A stretch of 37,954 bases of DNA from Paracoccus spongiarum (GCF_030732095.1 NZ_JAVAMQ010000025.1:1-37954), one strand, 5' to 3'. Positions 19,896 through 30,118 are shown, counted from the stretch's first letter. Notes: generated by a model not told the origin, from the letters alone. Numbers and translations are program-made.

Positions 19896-22568
19896 TTACT
19901 GCGCCGCGTCCTGATGGCCGCGGGACACGATGGCGGGGGGCCGCGGCGGCAGGTCGATGCGGAACGCAGCTCCGCCCTGCCCCGGCAGGTAGGTGATGTT
20001 GCCACCCAGCGCCGCCATGATCTCGCGACAGATCGCCAGCCCCAGCCCGGCACCGCCCGCCCTGGCGGGATCGTTGAGCCGGGCGAATTTCTCGAAGATC
20101 AGCGACTGGCGCGGGCCGTCGATGCCCGATCCGTTGTCGATCAGGTCGATCTGCGCGCCGCCTGCGGCGGGGCGGCGCACGCGGATCTTCAGCACGGGCC
20201 GGTCCGCATCGCAGTATTTGCGGGCGTTGCTGATGACGTTGATGAGGACCTGCAGCAGCCGGTCGGTGTCGGTGATCACGCCCAGATGCTCTGCCGGCAT
20301 GTCGCGATCGACGGTGAACACCCGGTCAGCGCGGGTGGCCGATGCGGCCGTCAGCGCGCGGCCGATCAGGTCGTGCAGGTTGGCCGCCGTGACGTTCAGC
20401 TGTGCTCGGCCGCTTTCCAGCACCGAAAGGTCCAGCAGGTCGTCGAGAAGCCGGGTCAGCCGGCCAGCCTCGTCATGGATGATGCCGGCAAAACGCGCGC
20501 GTTCCTCGTCGGACAGGTCCGGTGTCTTGAGGATCTCGGAAAAGGCCCGGACCGAGGTCATCGGCGTGCGCAATTCGTGGCTGATCTGGCCCAGGAAGGC
20601 GTCCTTCTGCACCGACAGCGCGGTCAGCTTGTCGTTGGCCTCGCGCAGCTGCGTCGCGGTGCGGGCCAGTTCGGTGGTGGCGCTTTCCAGACGCTGCGCC
20701 TCTTCCTTGGCGCGCTGCGCCTCGTCGGCGACCTGCAACAGGTCCGACACGGTCAGAGATACGCCACCGCCCACCCGCTCGATCATGGCATGGGCGGTCG
20801 CGGCCCCGACCGAGCCCGACAGTCGGCGTTCCAGGCGGGTAAGGAATTTCGGCGTCAGATCGGGCAGAAAGCCCGACTTTCCCTGAGCCGACGCCTCTTG
20901 CTGAAAGAATTCCAGCGCCGCATCGCCGCCCCAGATGCGCCGGGTCATCGCCAGCAGAGGTTCGGCCCGGTCCTCGCCCCGCAGCATCCGGCTGTGGCGG
21001 ATCGGCTCGACCGCGCTGACGAAGGACAGGCCCTGCACCCGCTCGACCGGATCGGGAAAGCCGAAGATCGAGAAGCCGACGAAGGCCAGCGTGTTCGCCG
21101 AAAGGGAGATGAAGATGCTGAAGGCCAGCGGATCGACCGTAGCCGGCAAGGGCGGCGCCTGGCCGATGCCCACCGAGGGCAGGAAGATCAGCAGCAGCCA
21201 CAAAAAGAAGCCGCTGCCAAAGCCCGCATAGGCACCGCGCCGGTTCGCGCCGCGCCACAACAGTCCGCCCAGCATGGCCGGCAGGACCTGGGCCATGCCG
21301 GTAAAGGCCACCAGCCCCATCGCGGCCAGCGCCGCCGCCCCGCCCGAGGCCTGGTGATAGACCCAGCCCGCCGCCATCACCGCCAGGATAGCCAGCCGCC
21401 GCGCGTTCAGCACGAAGCGGCGCAGATCCTCGGTCTCCTCGCTGGCGGGCCTGCGCCGCAGCGCAAGCCATCCCGGCACGATCCAGTGGTTCGAGATCAT
21501 CGTGGCCAGCGCGATGGCGCAGACCACCACCATCGAGGTCGCCGCCGAGAAGCCGCCCAGAAAAACAAGGAACGCCAGCAGGTTCTGCCCCGACGCGGCG
21601 GGCAGCGTCAGCATGTAGAGATCGGGGTTGGCCTCGGCCGGCAGCAGTTCGCGGCCCATCACGGCGATGGGCAGCACGAACAGCGACATCGCGAAGAGAT
21701 AGGCCGGAAAGGCCCATCCGGCGACGTGCAGCCGTTCCTCGTCGGCGGCCTCGACAACCATCACCTGGAACATGCGCGGCAGCGTCAGGATCGCCGCGGC
21801 CGACACGACGATCAGCGCGGTCCAGCGGTCCGCGCGCAGGATCCAGCCCTCGGCGATTGCGGGGTCGCGGCTGGCCGCGTCGATCCGCGCCAGAATGTCG
21901 CCGGGCCCGTCTGCCAGCCCCCAGACCACGAAGGCGCCAAGCGCCAGGAAGGCCAGCAGCTTGACCACCGCTTCCAGCGCGATGGCCGTGACGACGCCGT
22001 GGTGACGCTCGTCGGCGGCAAGGTTGCGGGTGCCGAACAGGATGGTGAACAGGGCCAGCCCAGCCGCGACCCACAGCGCGGTGCCGCCGGCCGCGCCGTT
22101 CAGCCCGGCGCCGTTCGGGGTCTCGGTCGCGAAGACCTCGAAGGACAGGCGCACCGATTGCAGCTGCAACGCGATATAGGGCGTCGCCGCGATCACCGCG
22201 ATCAGGGTGATCAGCGCGGCCAGCGGGTTCGACTTGCCGAACCGCGCCGAGATCAGGTCTGCGATCGAGGTGACGTGATGCATCCGCGCCACCCGCACCA
22301 GCCGGCGCAACCCCCACCAGGCGCCCGCGAAGACGATGGTCGGGCCAAGATAGATTGTCGCGAATTCCAGCCCCGAGCGAGTGGCATAGCCGACCGCGCC
22401 GTAGAAGGTCCAGGCCGAGCAATAGACCGACAGCGATAGCGTGTAGACCAGCGGATGATCCAGCCAGCGGATGCGCCCGCGCGCCGCCGCCCGGTCGGCC
22501 GCGAAGGCCACCGCGAACATCAGCACCACATAGGCCAGGCAGCCTGCGACCAGCGTTTCAAACGGCAC
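19896..22568 (-). CDS. Sodium:solute symporter-type sensor histidine kinase (CbrA-like)
   Basis: This 890-residue membrane sensor has an amino-terminal sodium:solute symporter domain with about 13 membrane segments (residues about 1-490). A coiled-coil linker (EEAQRLESATTELARTATQL) follows. The HisKA box is SHELRTPMTSV with the phosphoryl His near residue 640, and the ATPase domain has N (VISNARKY), DNGSGI and GLGLAI motifs. CbrA relatives sense nutrients such as histidine and tie uptake to signalling. GTG 22568 is chosen: GGAGGG lies upstream and the first helix follows at once. It overlaps the small membrane protein gene by 11 bp; a receiver protein gene lies just before that. Confidence 0.88.
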   Translation of the reverse strand: MPFETLVAGCLAYVVLMFAVAFAADRAAARGRIRWLDHPLVYTLSLSVYCSAWTFYGAVGYATRSGLEFATIYLGPTIVFAGAWWGLRRLVRVARMHHVTSIADLISARFGKSNPLAALITLIAVIAATPYIALQLQSVRLSFEVFATETPNGAGLNGAAGGTALWVAAGLALFTILFGTRNLAADERHHGVVTAIALEAVVKLLAFLALGAFVVWGLADGPGDILARIDAASRDPAIAEGWILRADRWTALIVVSAAAILTLPRMFQVMVVEAADEERLHVAGWAFPAYLFAMSLFVLPIAVMGRELLPAEANPDLYMLTLPAASGQNLLAFLVFLGGFSAATSMVVVCAIALATMISNHWIVPGWLALRRRPASEETEDLRRFVLNARRLAILAVMAAGWVYHQASGGAAALAAMGLVAFTGMAQVLPAMLGGLLWRGANRRGAYAGFGSGFFLWLLLIFLPSVGIGQAPPLPATVDPLAFSIFISLSANTLAFVGFSIFGFPDPVERVQGLSFVSAVEPIRHSRMLRGEDRAEPLLAMTRRIWGGDAALEFFQQEASAQGKSGFLPDLTPKFLTRLERRLSGSVGAATAHAMIERVGGGVSLTVSDLLQVADEAQRAKEEAQRLESATTELARTATQLREANDKLTALSVQKDAFLGQISHELRTPMTSVRAFSEILKTPDLSDEERARFAGIIHDEAGRLTRLLDDLLDLSVLESGRAQLNVTAANLHDLIGRALTAASATRADRVFTVDRDMPAEHLGVITDTDRLLQVLINVISNARKYCDADRPVLKIRVRRPAAGGAQIDLIDNGSGIDGPRQSLIFEKFARLNDPARAGGAGLGLAICREIMAALGGNITYLPGQGGAAFRIDLPPRPPAIVSRGHQDAAQ

Positions 22569-22917
22569 CCGGATCGCCCTCCGGATCGGCGGCGGCCGGC
22601 GCCGGCGCCGCCGCGGCAGGCGTGCCGGTGGCCGTCCCTGCACGGACGCGCACCGCTTCGGCAACCGCTTCCTCGGCCCGCAGCGTGGCGGCCTCGGCGC
22701 GCAGCAGTGCCCGGTGCAGCGCCCAGATCGCCACGATCAGCGTGGCCCACAGCCCGAACAGCCAGACCGCCCCGCCCGCCGAACTGGCCGATCGCGGGAT
22801 CCACCAGGCCGGCACCAGGATCAGCAGCGTGGCGGCGATCGGCAGCACCCGCGCGGCATCGCCCAGCCGGCGGCGGCGGAACGAGGCGCGTTCCAGGAAC
22901 AGCGGCCGGTCGGGCAT
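22558..22917 (-). CDS. Small membrane protein linked to the sensor kinase
   Basis: This 119-residue protein has two predicted membrane helices (about residues 25-45 and 50-75), a helical charged part and an Ala/Pro-rich end. I do not recognise a named family. It lies between the receiver gene and the symporter-kinase gene and overlaps the latter by 11 bp, so it is likely an accessory subunit of that sensor. ATG 22917 is the first that keeps the membrane part intact. Confidence 0.65.
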   Translation of the reverse strand: MPDRPLFLERASFRRRRLGDAARVLPIAATLLILVPAWWIPRSASSAGGAVWLFGLWATLIVAIWALHRALLRAEAATLRAEEAVAEAVRVRAGTATGTPAAAAPAPAAADPEGDPGAV

Positions 22918-22957
22918 CAGCCGCCGTCCCGCGCGGGGGTGTCGGCCGCTGCCGGGC

Positions 22958-23317
22958 TCATGCCAGCATTCGCCGGACCTGCGCGCGCAGATCGTCATTG
23001 GCAAAGGGCTTGCCCAGCACGGCGTCGGCCTGATCGGCGGCGTCGGCGGTCTGTCCCCGCGCGGTGAGCATAAGGACGGGTGTCGCGGCCAGCGCCGCAT
23101 CGGCCTCGGCGCGCAGGTCGCCCAGGATCTCGGCGCCCGATCGGTGCGGCAGCATCAGGTCGAGGATCACCAGCCGCGGCCTGGCCGCCCGGATCTCCTC
23201 GATCGCGCCGTGCCCGTCCTGCAGCAGGCGCAGTTGCCAGCCGTCGCGGCTGAGGATGAACCGCACCGCCTCGGCGATGTTGGGCTCGTCCTCGATCATC
23301 AGGATGTCCAGCGCCAT
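22958..23317 (-). CDS. Receiver-only response regulator
   Basis: This 119-residue CheY-like protein consists of a receiver domain only. The acidic pair is in MIEDEPN, the phospho-acceptor in LVILDLMLP (about Asp53), the Thr in LTARG and the Lys in LGKPF. There is no output domain, so it must act through a partner or pass phosphate on. It starts the operon with the small membrane protein and the symporter-kinase, its probable partner. Confidence 0.9.
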   Translation of the reverse strand: MALDILMIEDEPNIAEAVRFILSRDGWQLRLLQDGHGAIEEIRAARPRLVILDLMLPHRSGAEILGDLRAEADAALAATPVLMLTARGQTADAADQADAVLGKPFANDDLRAQVRRMLA

Positions 23318-23432
23318 CGCTCCGCCCGGCCTCCCCGCACCCCGGCCTTCCCCGCCGACTGCAGCGGATCATGGGCCCGAAGCGGCGCGGCTGTCAAAGG
23401 CGCAATGCGCCGGCGCGGCGCCTCGCGGCCGC

Positions 23433-24710
23433 CTAGCGCATCCCGAGGATCGAGGGCTCGCGGCGCGCCGGGCAGTCGGGGCGCGGGCAGATCCGGCAGG
23501 CAGGACCGATGGCGATGCTCGCCTCGCTGCCCGCGCCCTGCCCCGCCTCGGCCGGCAGGATCAGCATCTGCGCCCGCGTCAGCACCGGCCCGCCGGTGCC
23601 GTCCGGCTGGCTCCGCGTGGCATGGCTGAGCGTCGAGAAGCGCCGCCCGTCCGGGGCGACCACCAGATGCGCCATCGCGGTCTGCGGCGCCGCCAAGGCT
23701 TGATACAGCGGCCAGAGCGGACAGGAATCACCGGGACGCGGCAGCGGAAAGCCCGGCGCCGGCTGGCGCAGGGTCAGCGCGCCCGACCCGTCGCAGACCA
23801 GCAGGCCGGCGCGTTCGAACCGCCACGGCCGCAGCGCCGCCAGCCGGCGCATCACCAGATCCAGCGGCCGGCCAAGTCGCGCGGCGATGCGCAGCGGATC
23901 GGGCTCGGCCGCCGCGACCTCGGCCAGCGCGACATCGGGCAGCAGGGCACGGTCGGCCGCCGCGCAGTCCAGATGCTCTTGCGCCATCGCCCGCGCCGCA
24001 TCCGAGGCCAGGTCGTCCGCCTCATCGACCGGAGGCGCGCCCGCGGCCATCCAGGCTTCGACCTCCTCCTGCGGCGTGAAGATCGCGCCATCGGTCTCGA
24101 AGCTGTCGATATAGCGCACCAGCGCCTGCGCCGTGGTCGACAGGCGCAGGCTGTCCTCGTTCAGGTTGGCATGAAACCGCGCCCGCCATTCCGGCGAGAC
24201 CTCGTCGCCCTCGGACAGGATCGAGGCGGTCGAGCGCACCGAGGTGACAGCCGACAGCACCTCGTGCAGCGTCGTCAGCAGGTAGGGGTCCTGGGTCATG
24301 CGGTCCGACAGCGCGACAAGCTGGCGTTCAAGCGCCTCCGAGCGGCGCGCGGTTGCAACCAGCACCGCCGCCCAGCCCGGAAAGCGGGCCAGGAACTCGG
24401 GCGTCTGCCCAAGCTCGGGCGCAAGCCCGCGCGCGGCATCGGGCAACCGGGCCGCGGCCTCGCGCAGCGCCGCGATGCGCGCCTCCTCGCGGCCCTCGGC
24501 CAACTCCTCCGAGGGAACCTCCAGCACCTCGGCCAGCCGCTGCACCAGTTCCTCGCCGACGGGGCGCCGGTTATGCTCGATCAGGTTCAGATAGGCGGGC
24601 GAAATTCCCGCCGCCCGTGCCACGTCGGCCTGCCGCCGCGACAGCGCAAGCCGGCGCTCGCGGATGCGGGTGCCGGTCAGGACATGGGTCGTGGGCGCGC
24701 GCTGGCTCAT
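23433..24710 (-). CDS. ScfR/PccR-type short-chain acyl-CoA regulator
   Basis: This 425-residue protein has an XRE helix-turn-helix at residues about 12-66 (RRLALSRRQADVARAAGISPAYLNLIEHNRRPV). A long sensory region and a cysteine end, CRICPRPDCPAR, match the ScfR/DUF2083 group. Family members such as PccR of Rhodobacter and RamB bind their targets in response to short-chain acyl-CoA, for example propionyl-CoA. ATG 24710 starts the known amino terminus; the ribosome binding site is weak. No acyl-CoA genes are near, so its targets are probably elsewhere. Confidence 0.87.
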   Translation of the reverse strand: MSQRAPTTHVLTGTRIRERRLALSRRQADVARAAGISPAYLNLIEHNRRPVGEELVQRLAEVLEVPSEELAEGREEARIAALREAAARLPDAARGLAPELGQTPEFLARFPGWAAVLVATARRSEALERQLVALSDRMTQDPYLLTTLHEVLSAVTSVRSTASILSEGDEVSPEWRARFHANLNEDSLRLSTTAQALVRYIDSFETDGAIFTPQEEVEAWMAAGAPPVDEADDLASDAARAMAQEHLDCAAADRALLPDVALAEVAAAEPDPLRIAARLGRPLDLVMRRLAALRPWRFERAGLLVCDGSGALTLRQPAPGFPLPRPGDSCPLWPLYQALAAPQTAMAHLVVAPDGRRFSTLSHATRSQPDGTGGPVLTRAQMLILPAEAGQGAGSEASIAIGPACRICPRPDCPARREPSILGMR

Positions 24711-24756
24711 GGCGGGAATGAAACCCTGCCGCAGGGCGCGGCGCAAGCGGCTTGCC

Positions 24757-25614
24757 TCAGACCCCGATCCCGTGTCGGCCGGCCAGATCGGTGAACAGCT
24801 GCCAGGCGACGCGCCCGGACCGGCCGCCGCGCGTGGCCTGCCACTCGATCGCCTCGGCACGCAGCGCCGCGTCGTCGATGTGCAGGCCATAGGCGTCGCA
24901 ATAACCGCGCACCATCGCCAGATACTCGTCCTGCGAGCAGGGATGAAAGCCCAGCCACAGGCCGAAACGGTCGGACAGCGAGACCTTTTCCTCGACCGCC
25001 TCGCCCGGGTGGATCGCGGTCGAGCGTTCGTTGTCGATCATGTCGCGCGGCATCAGGTGACGCCGGTTCGACGTAGCATAAAGGATGACATTCGCGGGCC
25101 GGCCGCTGATCCCGCCGTCCAGCACCGCCTTGAGCGACTTGTACTGCGTGTCGTCATGGCTGAAGGACAGATCGTCCGAGAACAGCAGGAAGCGCCGGTC
25201 CGCCGCGCGTCCGAGGATCGCCAGCAGCCTGCCGACAGAACCAAGGTCCTCGCGCGCGATCTCGACCAGCACCAGCGGCAGTCCCTGTGCGACGGCCTCG
25301 GCATGCACCGCCTTGACCAGCGATGACTTGCCCATCCCCCGCGCGCCCCACAGCAGGGCGTTGTTGGCCCCGAAGCCGCGCGCGAATTGCAGGGTGTTGG
25401 CCAGCAGGATCTGCTTGGCGCGGTCGATGCCGATCAGCTGCACCAGATCGACGCGGCTGACGGCTGCCACGGGCTCCAGCCGGTCGGGGTCCGGATGCCA
25501 GGCATAGGCGGCCGCCTCGGTGAAGGCGGGCGCGGCGACCGGCGCGGGGGCCAGACGTTCCAGCGCGGCGGCGATGCGCAGCAGCGCCTCCGCCTGATCG
25601 CCGGAGACGGTCAC
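24757..25614 (-). CDS. DUF815 AAA+ ATPase
   Basis: This 285-residue ATPase of the DUF815 group (PF05673) has Walker [10 protein letters not shown] (about residue 91), Walker [10 protein letters not shown], the sensor [11 protein letters not shown] and an arginine-rich end. Its biological role is not established. GTG 25614 overlaps the tatC stop as GTGA, so it is co-translated with the Tat genes, as often seen in this family of bacteria. Confidence 0.85.
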   Translation of the reverse strand: MTVSGDQAEALLRIAAALERLAPAPVAAPAFTEAAAYAWHPDPDRLEPVAAVSRVDLVQLIGIDRAKQILLANTLQFARGFGANNALLWGARGMGKSSLVKAVHAEAVAQGLPLVLVEIAREDLGSVGRLLAILGRAADRRFLLFSDDLSFSHDDTQYKSLKAVLDGGISGRPANVILYATSNRRHLMPRDMIDNERSTAIHPGEAVEEKVSLSDRFGLWLGFHPCSQDEYLAMVRGYCDAYGLHIDDAALRAEAIEWQATRGGRSGRVAWQLFTDLAGRHGIGV

Positions 25615-26498
25615 GCCTGATCCTTTTCGCCGGCCTCGTCCTCGTCGACCCACAGACCCTGGGCGCGCAGGTCGGCCTCGCGCCGCCGCTCGATCCGGCG
25701 GACCAGATGGATCGAGACCTCGTAAAGCCCGTAGACCACGGTGAACAGCACCACCTGCGAGATGACATCGGGTGGCGTTGCCACGGCGGCCAGCACCAGG
25801 ATGGCCACCACCGCATAGCGGCGCACCGATCCCAGCCCCGCCGCCGAGACCAGCCCGGCCTTGCCCATCAGGGTCAGCAGCACCGGCAACTGGAAGCTGA
25901 GGCCGAAGGCGAGGATGAACTTGGTGGTCAGCGACAGGTATTCGTCGACAGAGCCCTGAAAGACGATGGCCGCCATCGGGTTGTCGGCGGGCACCGGCGC
26001 GGTGCCGGTCGCGTCGTCGGGAAGCGCCAGCGGTCCCTGCTGGAAGCCCAGAAAGAAGTCGTAGGCCATCGGCAGGATGATGTAATAGGCAAAGGCCGCG
26101 CCGATGAAGAACATCACCGGCGAGGCGATCAGGAACGGCAGGAAGGCCTGCTTTTCGTTGCGGTACAGGCCCGGCGCCACAAAGCGCCACATCTGGTAGC
26201 CGATAATCGGAAAGGCCAGCACGAAGCCACCCAGCAGCGAGATGCGGATGGCGACGAAGAAGCCCTCCTGCAGCTTCAGCAGGATCAGCCCGCATTCCTG
26301 CCCACGACCCTCGAGAGCATAGCAGATCGGCCGGGTCAGGAAGTTGTAGATCGGGTTCCAGACCGTGTAGCACAGCACCATCGCCACGATGAAGGCCAGC
26401 AGCGACCAGATGATCCGGGTCCGCAGCTCGGCCAGATGTTCGATCAGCGGGGCCGAGCTGTCGTCGATGTCGTCGTCGCGGGGAGGCGTGCCGGGCAA
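25611..26498 (-). CDS. Sec-independent protein translocase TatC
   Basis: This 295-residue inner membrane protein has six helices and is the signal-peptide receptor of the Tat pathway that exports folded, twin-arginine proteins. The family signature [13 protein letters not shown] is near residue 20, with [13 protein letters not shown] and FGLSFQLPV further on. No ATG precedes the signature. TTG 26498, next to the tatB stop and with GGAAAG upstream, is the best start. Confidence 0.93.
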   Translation of the reverse strand: MPGTPPRDDDIDDSSAPLIEHLAELRTRIIWSLLAFIVAMVLCYTVWNPIYNFLTRPICYALEGRGQECGLILLKLQEGFFVAIRISLLGGFVLAFPIIGYQMWRFVAPGLYRNEKQAFLPFLIASPVMFFIGAAFAYYIILPMAYDFFLGFQQGPLALPDDATGTAPVPADNPMAAIVFQGSVDEYLSLTTKFILAFGLSFQLPVLLTLMGKAGLVSAAGLGSVRRYAVVAILVLAAVATPPDVISQVVLFTVVYGLYEVSIHLVRRIERRREADLRAQGLWVDEDEAGEKDQA

Positions 26499-26499
26499 A

Positions 26500-26982
26500 T
26501 CAGTCGTCTTTCCTGTCGCTGCGGCGCACCGCATGCAGCCTGCGCGCGGCGGTGGCCGGCGCCGCGGTGTCGGCCGCGCCGGCCGCCGGCGCAGCGCCGG
26601 GCTGGGGCGGCAGGCTGGCCGGGGTGGCGCCGTCGCCCGCGGGCCGGGGGGTCGCACCGGGATCGGGCACGGCCCTCGCGCGGGTGTCGGGCAGCTTGGG
26701 ATCCCATTTCTCGAACCGCTCGGCGGCGCGGTCCAGCGCGTCGAGGCCAAGCGCCTTCTTGGAGGTCAGCGTTTTCATGTCGCGGAGGCTGCCGGCGGCC
26801 TCGTCGAGACCCGACCCCTTGGCCGCATCCTCCATCGCCGAGGAAAATTCGCGCGCCATGCTGCGGGCCTTGGCGGTGAACCGGCCAAGCGCGTGGAACA
26901 GATGCGGCAGATCCTTGGGACCGACCACGATCAGCGCGACCACGCCGATCAGCAACAGCTCGGTCCAGCCGATGTCGAACAT
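26500..26982 (-). CDS. Sec-independent protein translocase TatB
   Basis: This 160-residue protein opens [21 protein letters not shown], the TatB membrane helix with its conserved Glu8. GPKDLP and an amphipathic helix follow. The tail is long and Ala/Pro-rich. TatB and TatC form the receptor complex. It lies 22 bp after tatA and 1 bp before tatC. Confidence 0.93.
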   Translation of the reverse strand: MFDIGWTELLLIGVVALIVVGPKDLPHLFHALGRFTAKARSMAREFSSAMEDAAKGSGLDEAAGSLRDMKTLTSKKALGLDALDRAAERFEKWDPKLPDTRARAVPDPGATPRPAGDGATPASLPPQPGAAPAAGAADTAAPATAARRLHAVRRSDRKDD

Positions 26983-27004
26983 GATGCGCCGCGCCCGTGC
27001 CGGA

Positions 27005-27238
27005 TCAGCTGCGGTCGGTGGTGTGCGGCGTCACGTCGCGGGCCTTTTCGCCGGGCACGTCCGGCGGCGTCTCACCCGCCTTCTCGATTTCCTCCGACCC
27101 GTCCTTGACGCCCTTCTTGAACGCGGTGATGCCCTTGCCGACTTCGCCCATCAGCGACGAGATCTTGCCGCGCCCGAACAGCACCAGCACGACGACCGCG
27201 ATCAGAAGAAGGCCGGGAAGGCCGATATTGTTCAGCAT
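27005..27238 (-). CDS. Sec-independent protein translocase TatA
   Basis: This 77-residue protein has one membrane helix ([16 protein letters not shown]), the FGRGKI hinge and an amphipathic helix, typical of the pore-forming TatA. ATG 27238 matches the family start; the open frame above it is not conserved in type. It is the first gene of tatABC-DUF815, with the promoter probably in the 159-bp spacer that separates it from the divergent marC gene. Confidence 0.93.
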   Translation of the reverse strand: MLNNIGLPGLLLIAVVVLVLFGRGKISSLMGEVGKGITAFKKGVKDGSEEIEKAGETPPDVPGEKARDVTPHTTDRS

Positions 27239-27397
27239 GCGAAACTCCCTTGCCGGTCTGAAGCCCGGCCGCGGGTCTGATTTATGCCTTCGCAGGGCGG
27301 ATTGCAAAGGGCTTGTCGGTCACTTTGCCGCGCCATGGCCATTCGCCGCCCGCCTGCGACGACTTGGCAGCCGGCACGCACCGCGCGATAAGGGGTG

Positions 27398-28015
27398 ATG
27401 GATCTGTCGCTGTACATCACCGCCTTCGTCACGCTGTTCGTGGTCATCGACCCGATCGGGCTGGCACCGATCTTCATCGCCCTGACACCCGGCATGGATG
27501 GCAGCCAGCGCCGGCTGATCGGCCTGCGCGCCGTCGTGATCGCGGCGCTGCTGCTGATGCTGTTCGGGCTGGCGGGCGAGGCGATCCTGTCGGGCATCGG
27601 CATCTCGATCTCGGCCTTCCGCATCGCGGGCGGGATCCTGCTGTTCCTGACCGCGCTCGACATGCTGTTCGAACGCCGGACCGAGCGCCGCGAGGGTCAG
27701 GGCCATGCCGAACCCGAGGCGCAGGACCCGTCGGTGTTTCCGCTGGCCATGCCGCTGCTGGCCGGGCCGGGCGCGCTGGCCACGATGATCCTGCTGGTCG
27801 GCCAGCAACCGGGCTGGGGCCATGTGGTGATGGTGAACCTCGTGATGCTGGTGGTGCTGGCCATCGCCATGCTGCTGTTTCATCTCGCCACACCGCTGGC
27901 CCGCGCCCTCGGGCGGACGGGGGTGATGGTGGTGACACGGCTTCTGGGGATGCTGCTGGCGGCGCTGTCGGTGCAGTTCGTGATCGATGGGGTGAACGGC
28001 ACGGGCCTCGTCTGA
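27398..28015 (+). CDS. MarC-family integral membrane protein
   Basis: This 205-residue protein has six predicted membrane helices and the MarC blocks FVVIDPIGLAPIFIALT near the start and PLAMPLLAGPGALATMI in the middle. The molecular role of the family is unclear. ATG 27398 is taken; an overlapping GTG stands 3 bp before it. The stop shares its A with the next start (TGATG), so the two genes form an operon. Confidence 0.9.
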   Translation: MDLSLYITAFVTLFVVIDPIGLAPIFIALTPGMDGSQRRLIGLRAVVIAALLLMLFGLAGEAILSGIGISISAFRIAGGILLFLTALDMLFERRTERREGQGHAEPEAQDPSVFPLAMPLLAGPGALATMILLVGQQPGWGHVVMVNLVMLVVLAIAMLLFHLATPLARALGRTGVMVVTRLLGMLLAALSVQFVIDGVNGTGLV

Positions 28016-28587
28016 TGACCGGCGATGACGGGATGCAGCTTGCCTATTACATCCTGCTTCTGGTCGTGATCGGCGGCGCGATGCTGTTCGAACTGTCGGG
28101 CCGCGGCGGCCAGGCGCTGCGCCAGCTGATGCTTTGGGTGGTGATCTTCGCCGGCGCCATCCTTGCCGCCGACTGGTATCTGCAGGGCGACATGCTGCCC
28201 CGCCAGCAGGTGCTGGAGGGCGGCCGCATCGAGATCCCGGTGGGCCGCGACGGTCATTTCCGCCTGACCGCGCGGCTGAACGGCACCGATGTGCGCTTCA
28301 TCGTGGACACCGGTGCCTCGACCATCGCCCTCGGGCCGGACGATGCGCGCCGGATCGGCATCGACCCGGCCGGGCTTGCCTATGTCGGAAGGGCGATGAC
28401 CGCGAACGGCCCGGTGCAGACGGCGCCTGTGACCATCGAGGAACTCGCCATCGGCGACATCCTCGACCGGAACGTGCGCGCGCAGGTGATCGGCGGCGAT
28501 CTGGACGGCTCGCTGCTGGGCATGTCCTACCTGCGCACCTTCGCGCGCGTCAGCTTCGAGGGCGACCTGCTGGTGCTGGAACGCTGA
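28015..28587 (+). CDS. Membrane-anchored retropepsin-like aspartic protease
   Basis: This 190-residue protein has two membrane helices in the first 60 residues. A single retropepsin-type domain follows, with FIVDTGASTIAL (catalytic Asp about residue 99) and the end block LLGMSYLRTF. This is the TIGR02281 type found in many alphaproteobacteria; it would dimerise to form the active site and face the periplasm. The substrate is unknown. It overlaps marC by one base; ATG 28033 is an alternative start. Confidence 0.87.
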   Translation: MTGDDGMQLAYYILLLVVIGGAMLFELSGRGGQALRQLMLWVVIFAGAILAADWYLQGDMLPRQQVLEGGRIEIPVGRDGHFRLTARLNGTDVRFIVDTGASTIALGPDDARRIGIDPAGLAYVGRAMTANGPVQTAPVTIEELAIGDILDRNVRAQVIGGDLDGSLLGMSYLRTFARVSFEGDLLVLER

Positions 28588-28603
28588 GACCCGGCGCTCC
28601 GCC

Positions 28604-30118
28604 CTAGCCCCGGCGTGGGCTTTGCGCGCGGTGCGGCCGGTGCCGGTCTATCCAGCCCCGGACCCTGTCCCAGCCACGGAACAGCCCCCGCCGTTCGATC
28701 GATTCGAACATCATCTCGGGGCCTTCGGGATCGAGGATCTCATTGTCGGCCATCCATTCCTGAAGTCCGTTCAGCTCGGGCAACCGGTAGTCGGCCAGGG
28801 TGCGACCCTGCCCCACCGGCCCGCGCAGCGCGTCGATGGCCGCGATCAGCGAGCCCTTGGCCTCGATCTCGGCGGCAACCCGGTCGGCGGTCAGGCCCAG
28901 ATGCTCGGCGATCAGGTCGTCGCGGATGCGCGCGATCTCGGCGGCGATTCGCGCCCCGTCAGGGCCTTCGGCGGCCAGCACCACGTCGCATTCGCTGTCC
29001 AGCCGCATCGAGCGGTTGTTGACGTTCGAAGAGCCCACCCGAAGATATCGGTCATCGACCGCCATCACCTTGGCATGAATATAGATTTCCTCGCCCCGCT
29101 CGGTCAGCGCATGCAGGATGCGCAGGCGCCCGTGCGGGTCCTGCCGGTGCAGCGCCTCGACCAGCCGCGCCCGGGCGCTGTCCATCGCCTGGCTTTCCAG
29201 CCAGCCATCCGAGGTGACCGGGTTCACGATCACGATCTCGGGGCCGTCCGGCTCGGCCAGCCGCAGCGCAATGGCCCGCGCGATGCGGCGCGAGGCGAAA
29301 TACTGGCTTTCGGCATAGAACATCCGTCGCGCGCCCGCGATCAGGTCCAGATACATCTGCTCGATCTCGTGGACCGGGGTGATGTCGGGCATGTCCGGGC
29401 ATGTGCGCGCGATCGCCAGATCCACGTCGGTCAGGTCAGCCTGCAGGTGGTCGGGCCAGCAGCCCTCATGCGGGGTCGCCGGGGTCAGCGTCTCGCCGGT
29501 CGCGATCCGCCAGCGGTCGCGTGCAAGATCGCCCATGGCCATCGCGGCGGCGCCGTCAAAGGCGGTGGTGGCATCGTGCCAGGGCGCGTGGGGCGTGCCG
29601 TCCGGGCCGACCCTGTCGGGGTCGTCGTCCAGATGGCTGCGGCGGTCCCAGCGGCGCACGGTCATGTCGATGCCGCCGCAGAATGCCACGCTGTCGTCGA
29701 TCACCACGATCTTCTGATGGTGCGAGCTGGCCAGGGGATGCTTGCTGTCCAGCCGCAGGGTGATGCGCGGATGGAACTTCCATCGCAGCACGGTCAGCAG
29801 CGTGTTGCCCCGCAACATCGCCTTCAGCGCGCCGGTGTCCCACCGCAGCAGCCGGATCTGCAGGCCGGGGCTGCGATCAGCCAGCCACAGGATGAAGTCG
29901 CCCAGCCGCGGCGGGCCCTCGGCCTCGGGCGGGCCGACATCGATGCGGGCGTCGAAATCCCACCCGATGAGCAGGATGGACTGCCGCGCGCCCAGCATCG
30001 CCTCGCGCACGGCGGCGAAATAGTTGTCGGCGTCGATGATGACGGCAAACCGGCCCGCCTGCTCGACCCGCCAGCAATTCCTGCCCGGTTGAAGCAGGCT
30101 TTCGGTCTGTCCGTCCAT
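28604..30118 (-). CDS. Phospholipase D/cardiolipin synthase-like protein
   Basis: This 504-residue protein of the phospholipase D superfamily has two HKD motifs: HQKIVVIDD (about residue 134) and HAKVMAVDD (about 345), the latter followed by GSSN. Such enzymes move phosphatidyl groups, as in cardiolipin synthesis, or hydrolyse phospholipids. There is no membrane helix at the start, unlike classical ClsA. It faces the aspartic protease gene tail to tail, 16 bp apart. The neighbouring lipid-modifying cluster fits a membrane role. Confidence 0.88.
   Translation of the reverse strand: MDGQTESLLQPGRNCWRVEQAGRFAVIIDADNYFAAVREAMLGARQSILLIGWDFDARIDVGPPEAEGPPRLGDFILWLADRSPGLQIRLLRWDTGALKAMLRGNTLLTVLRWKFHPRITLRLDSKHPLASSHHQKIVVIDDSVAFCGGIDMTVRRWDRRSHLDDDPDRVGPDGTPHAPWHDATTAFDGAAAMAMGDLARDRWRIATGETLTPATPHEGCWPDHLQADLTDVDLAIARTCPDMPDITPVHEIEQMYLDLIAGARRMFYAESQYFASRRIARAIALRLAEPDGPEIVIVNPVTSDGWLESQAMDSARARLVEALHRQDPHGRLRILHALTERGEEIYIHAKVMAVDDRYLRVGSSNVNNRSMRLDSECDVVLAAEGPDGARIAAEIARIRDDLIAEHLGLTADRVAAEIEAKGSLIAAIDALRGPVGQGRTLADYRLPELNGLQEWMADNEILDPEGPEMMFESIERRGLFRGWDRVRGWIDRHRPHRAQSPRRG

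Noticed and set aside
18210..22439. 1409-codon plus-strand frame
   Set aside because: It is a shadow of FliM-like and histidine kinase genes on the minus strand. The translation is low-complexity Gln/Arg/Gly and has no domain.
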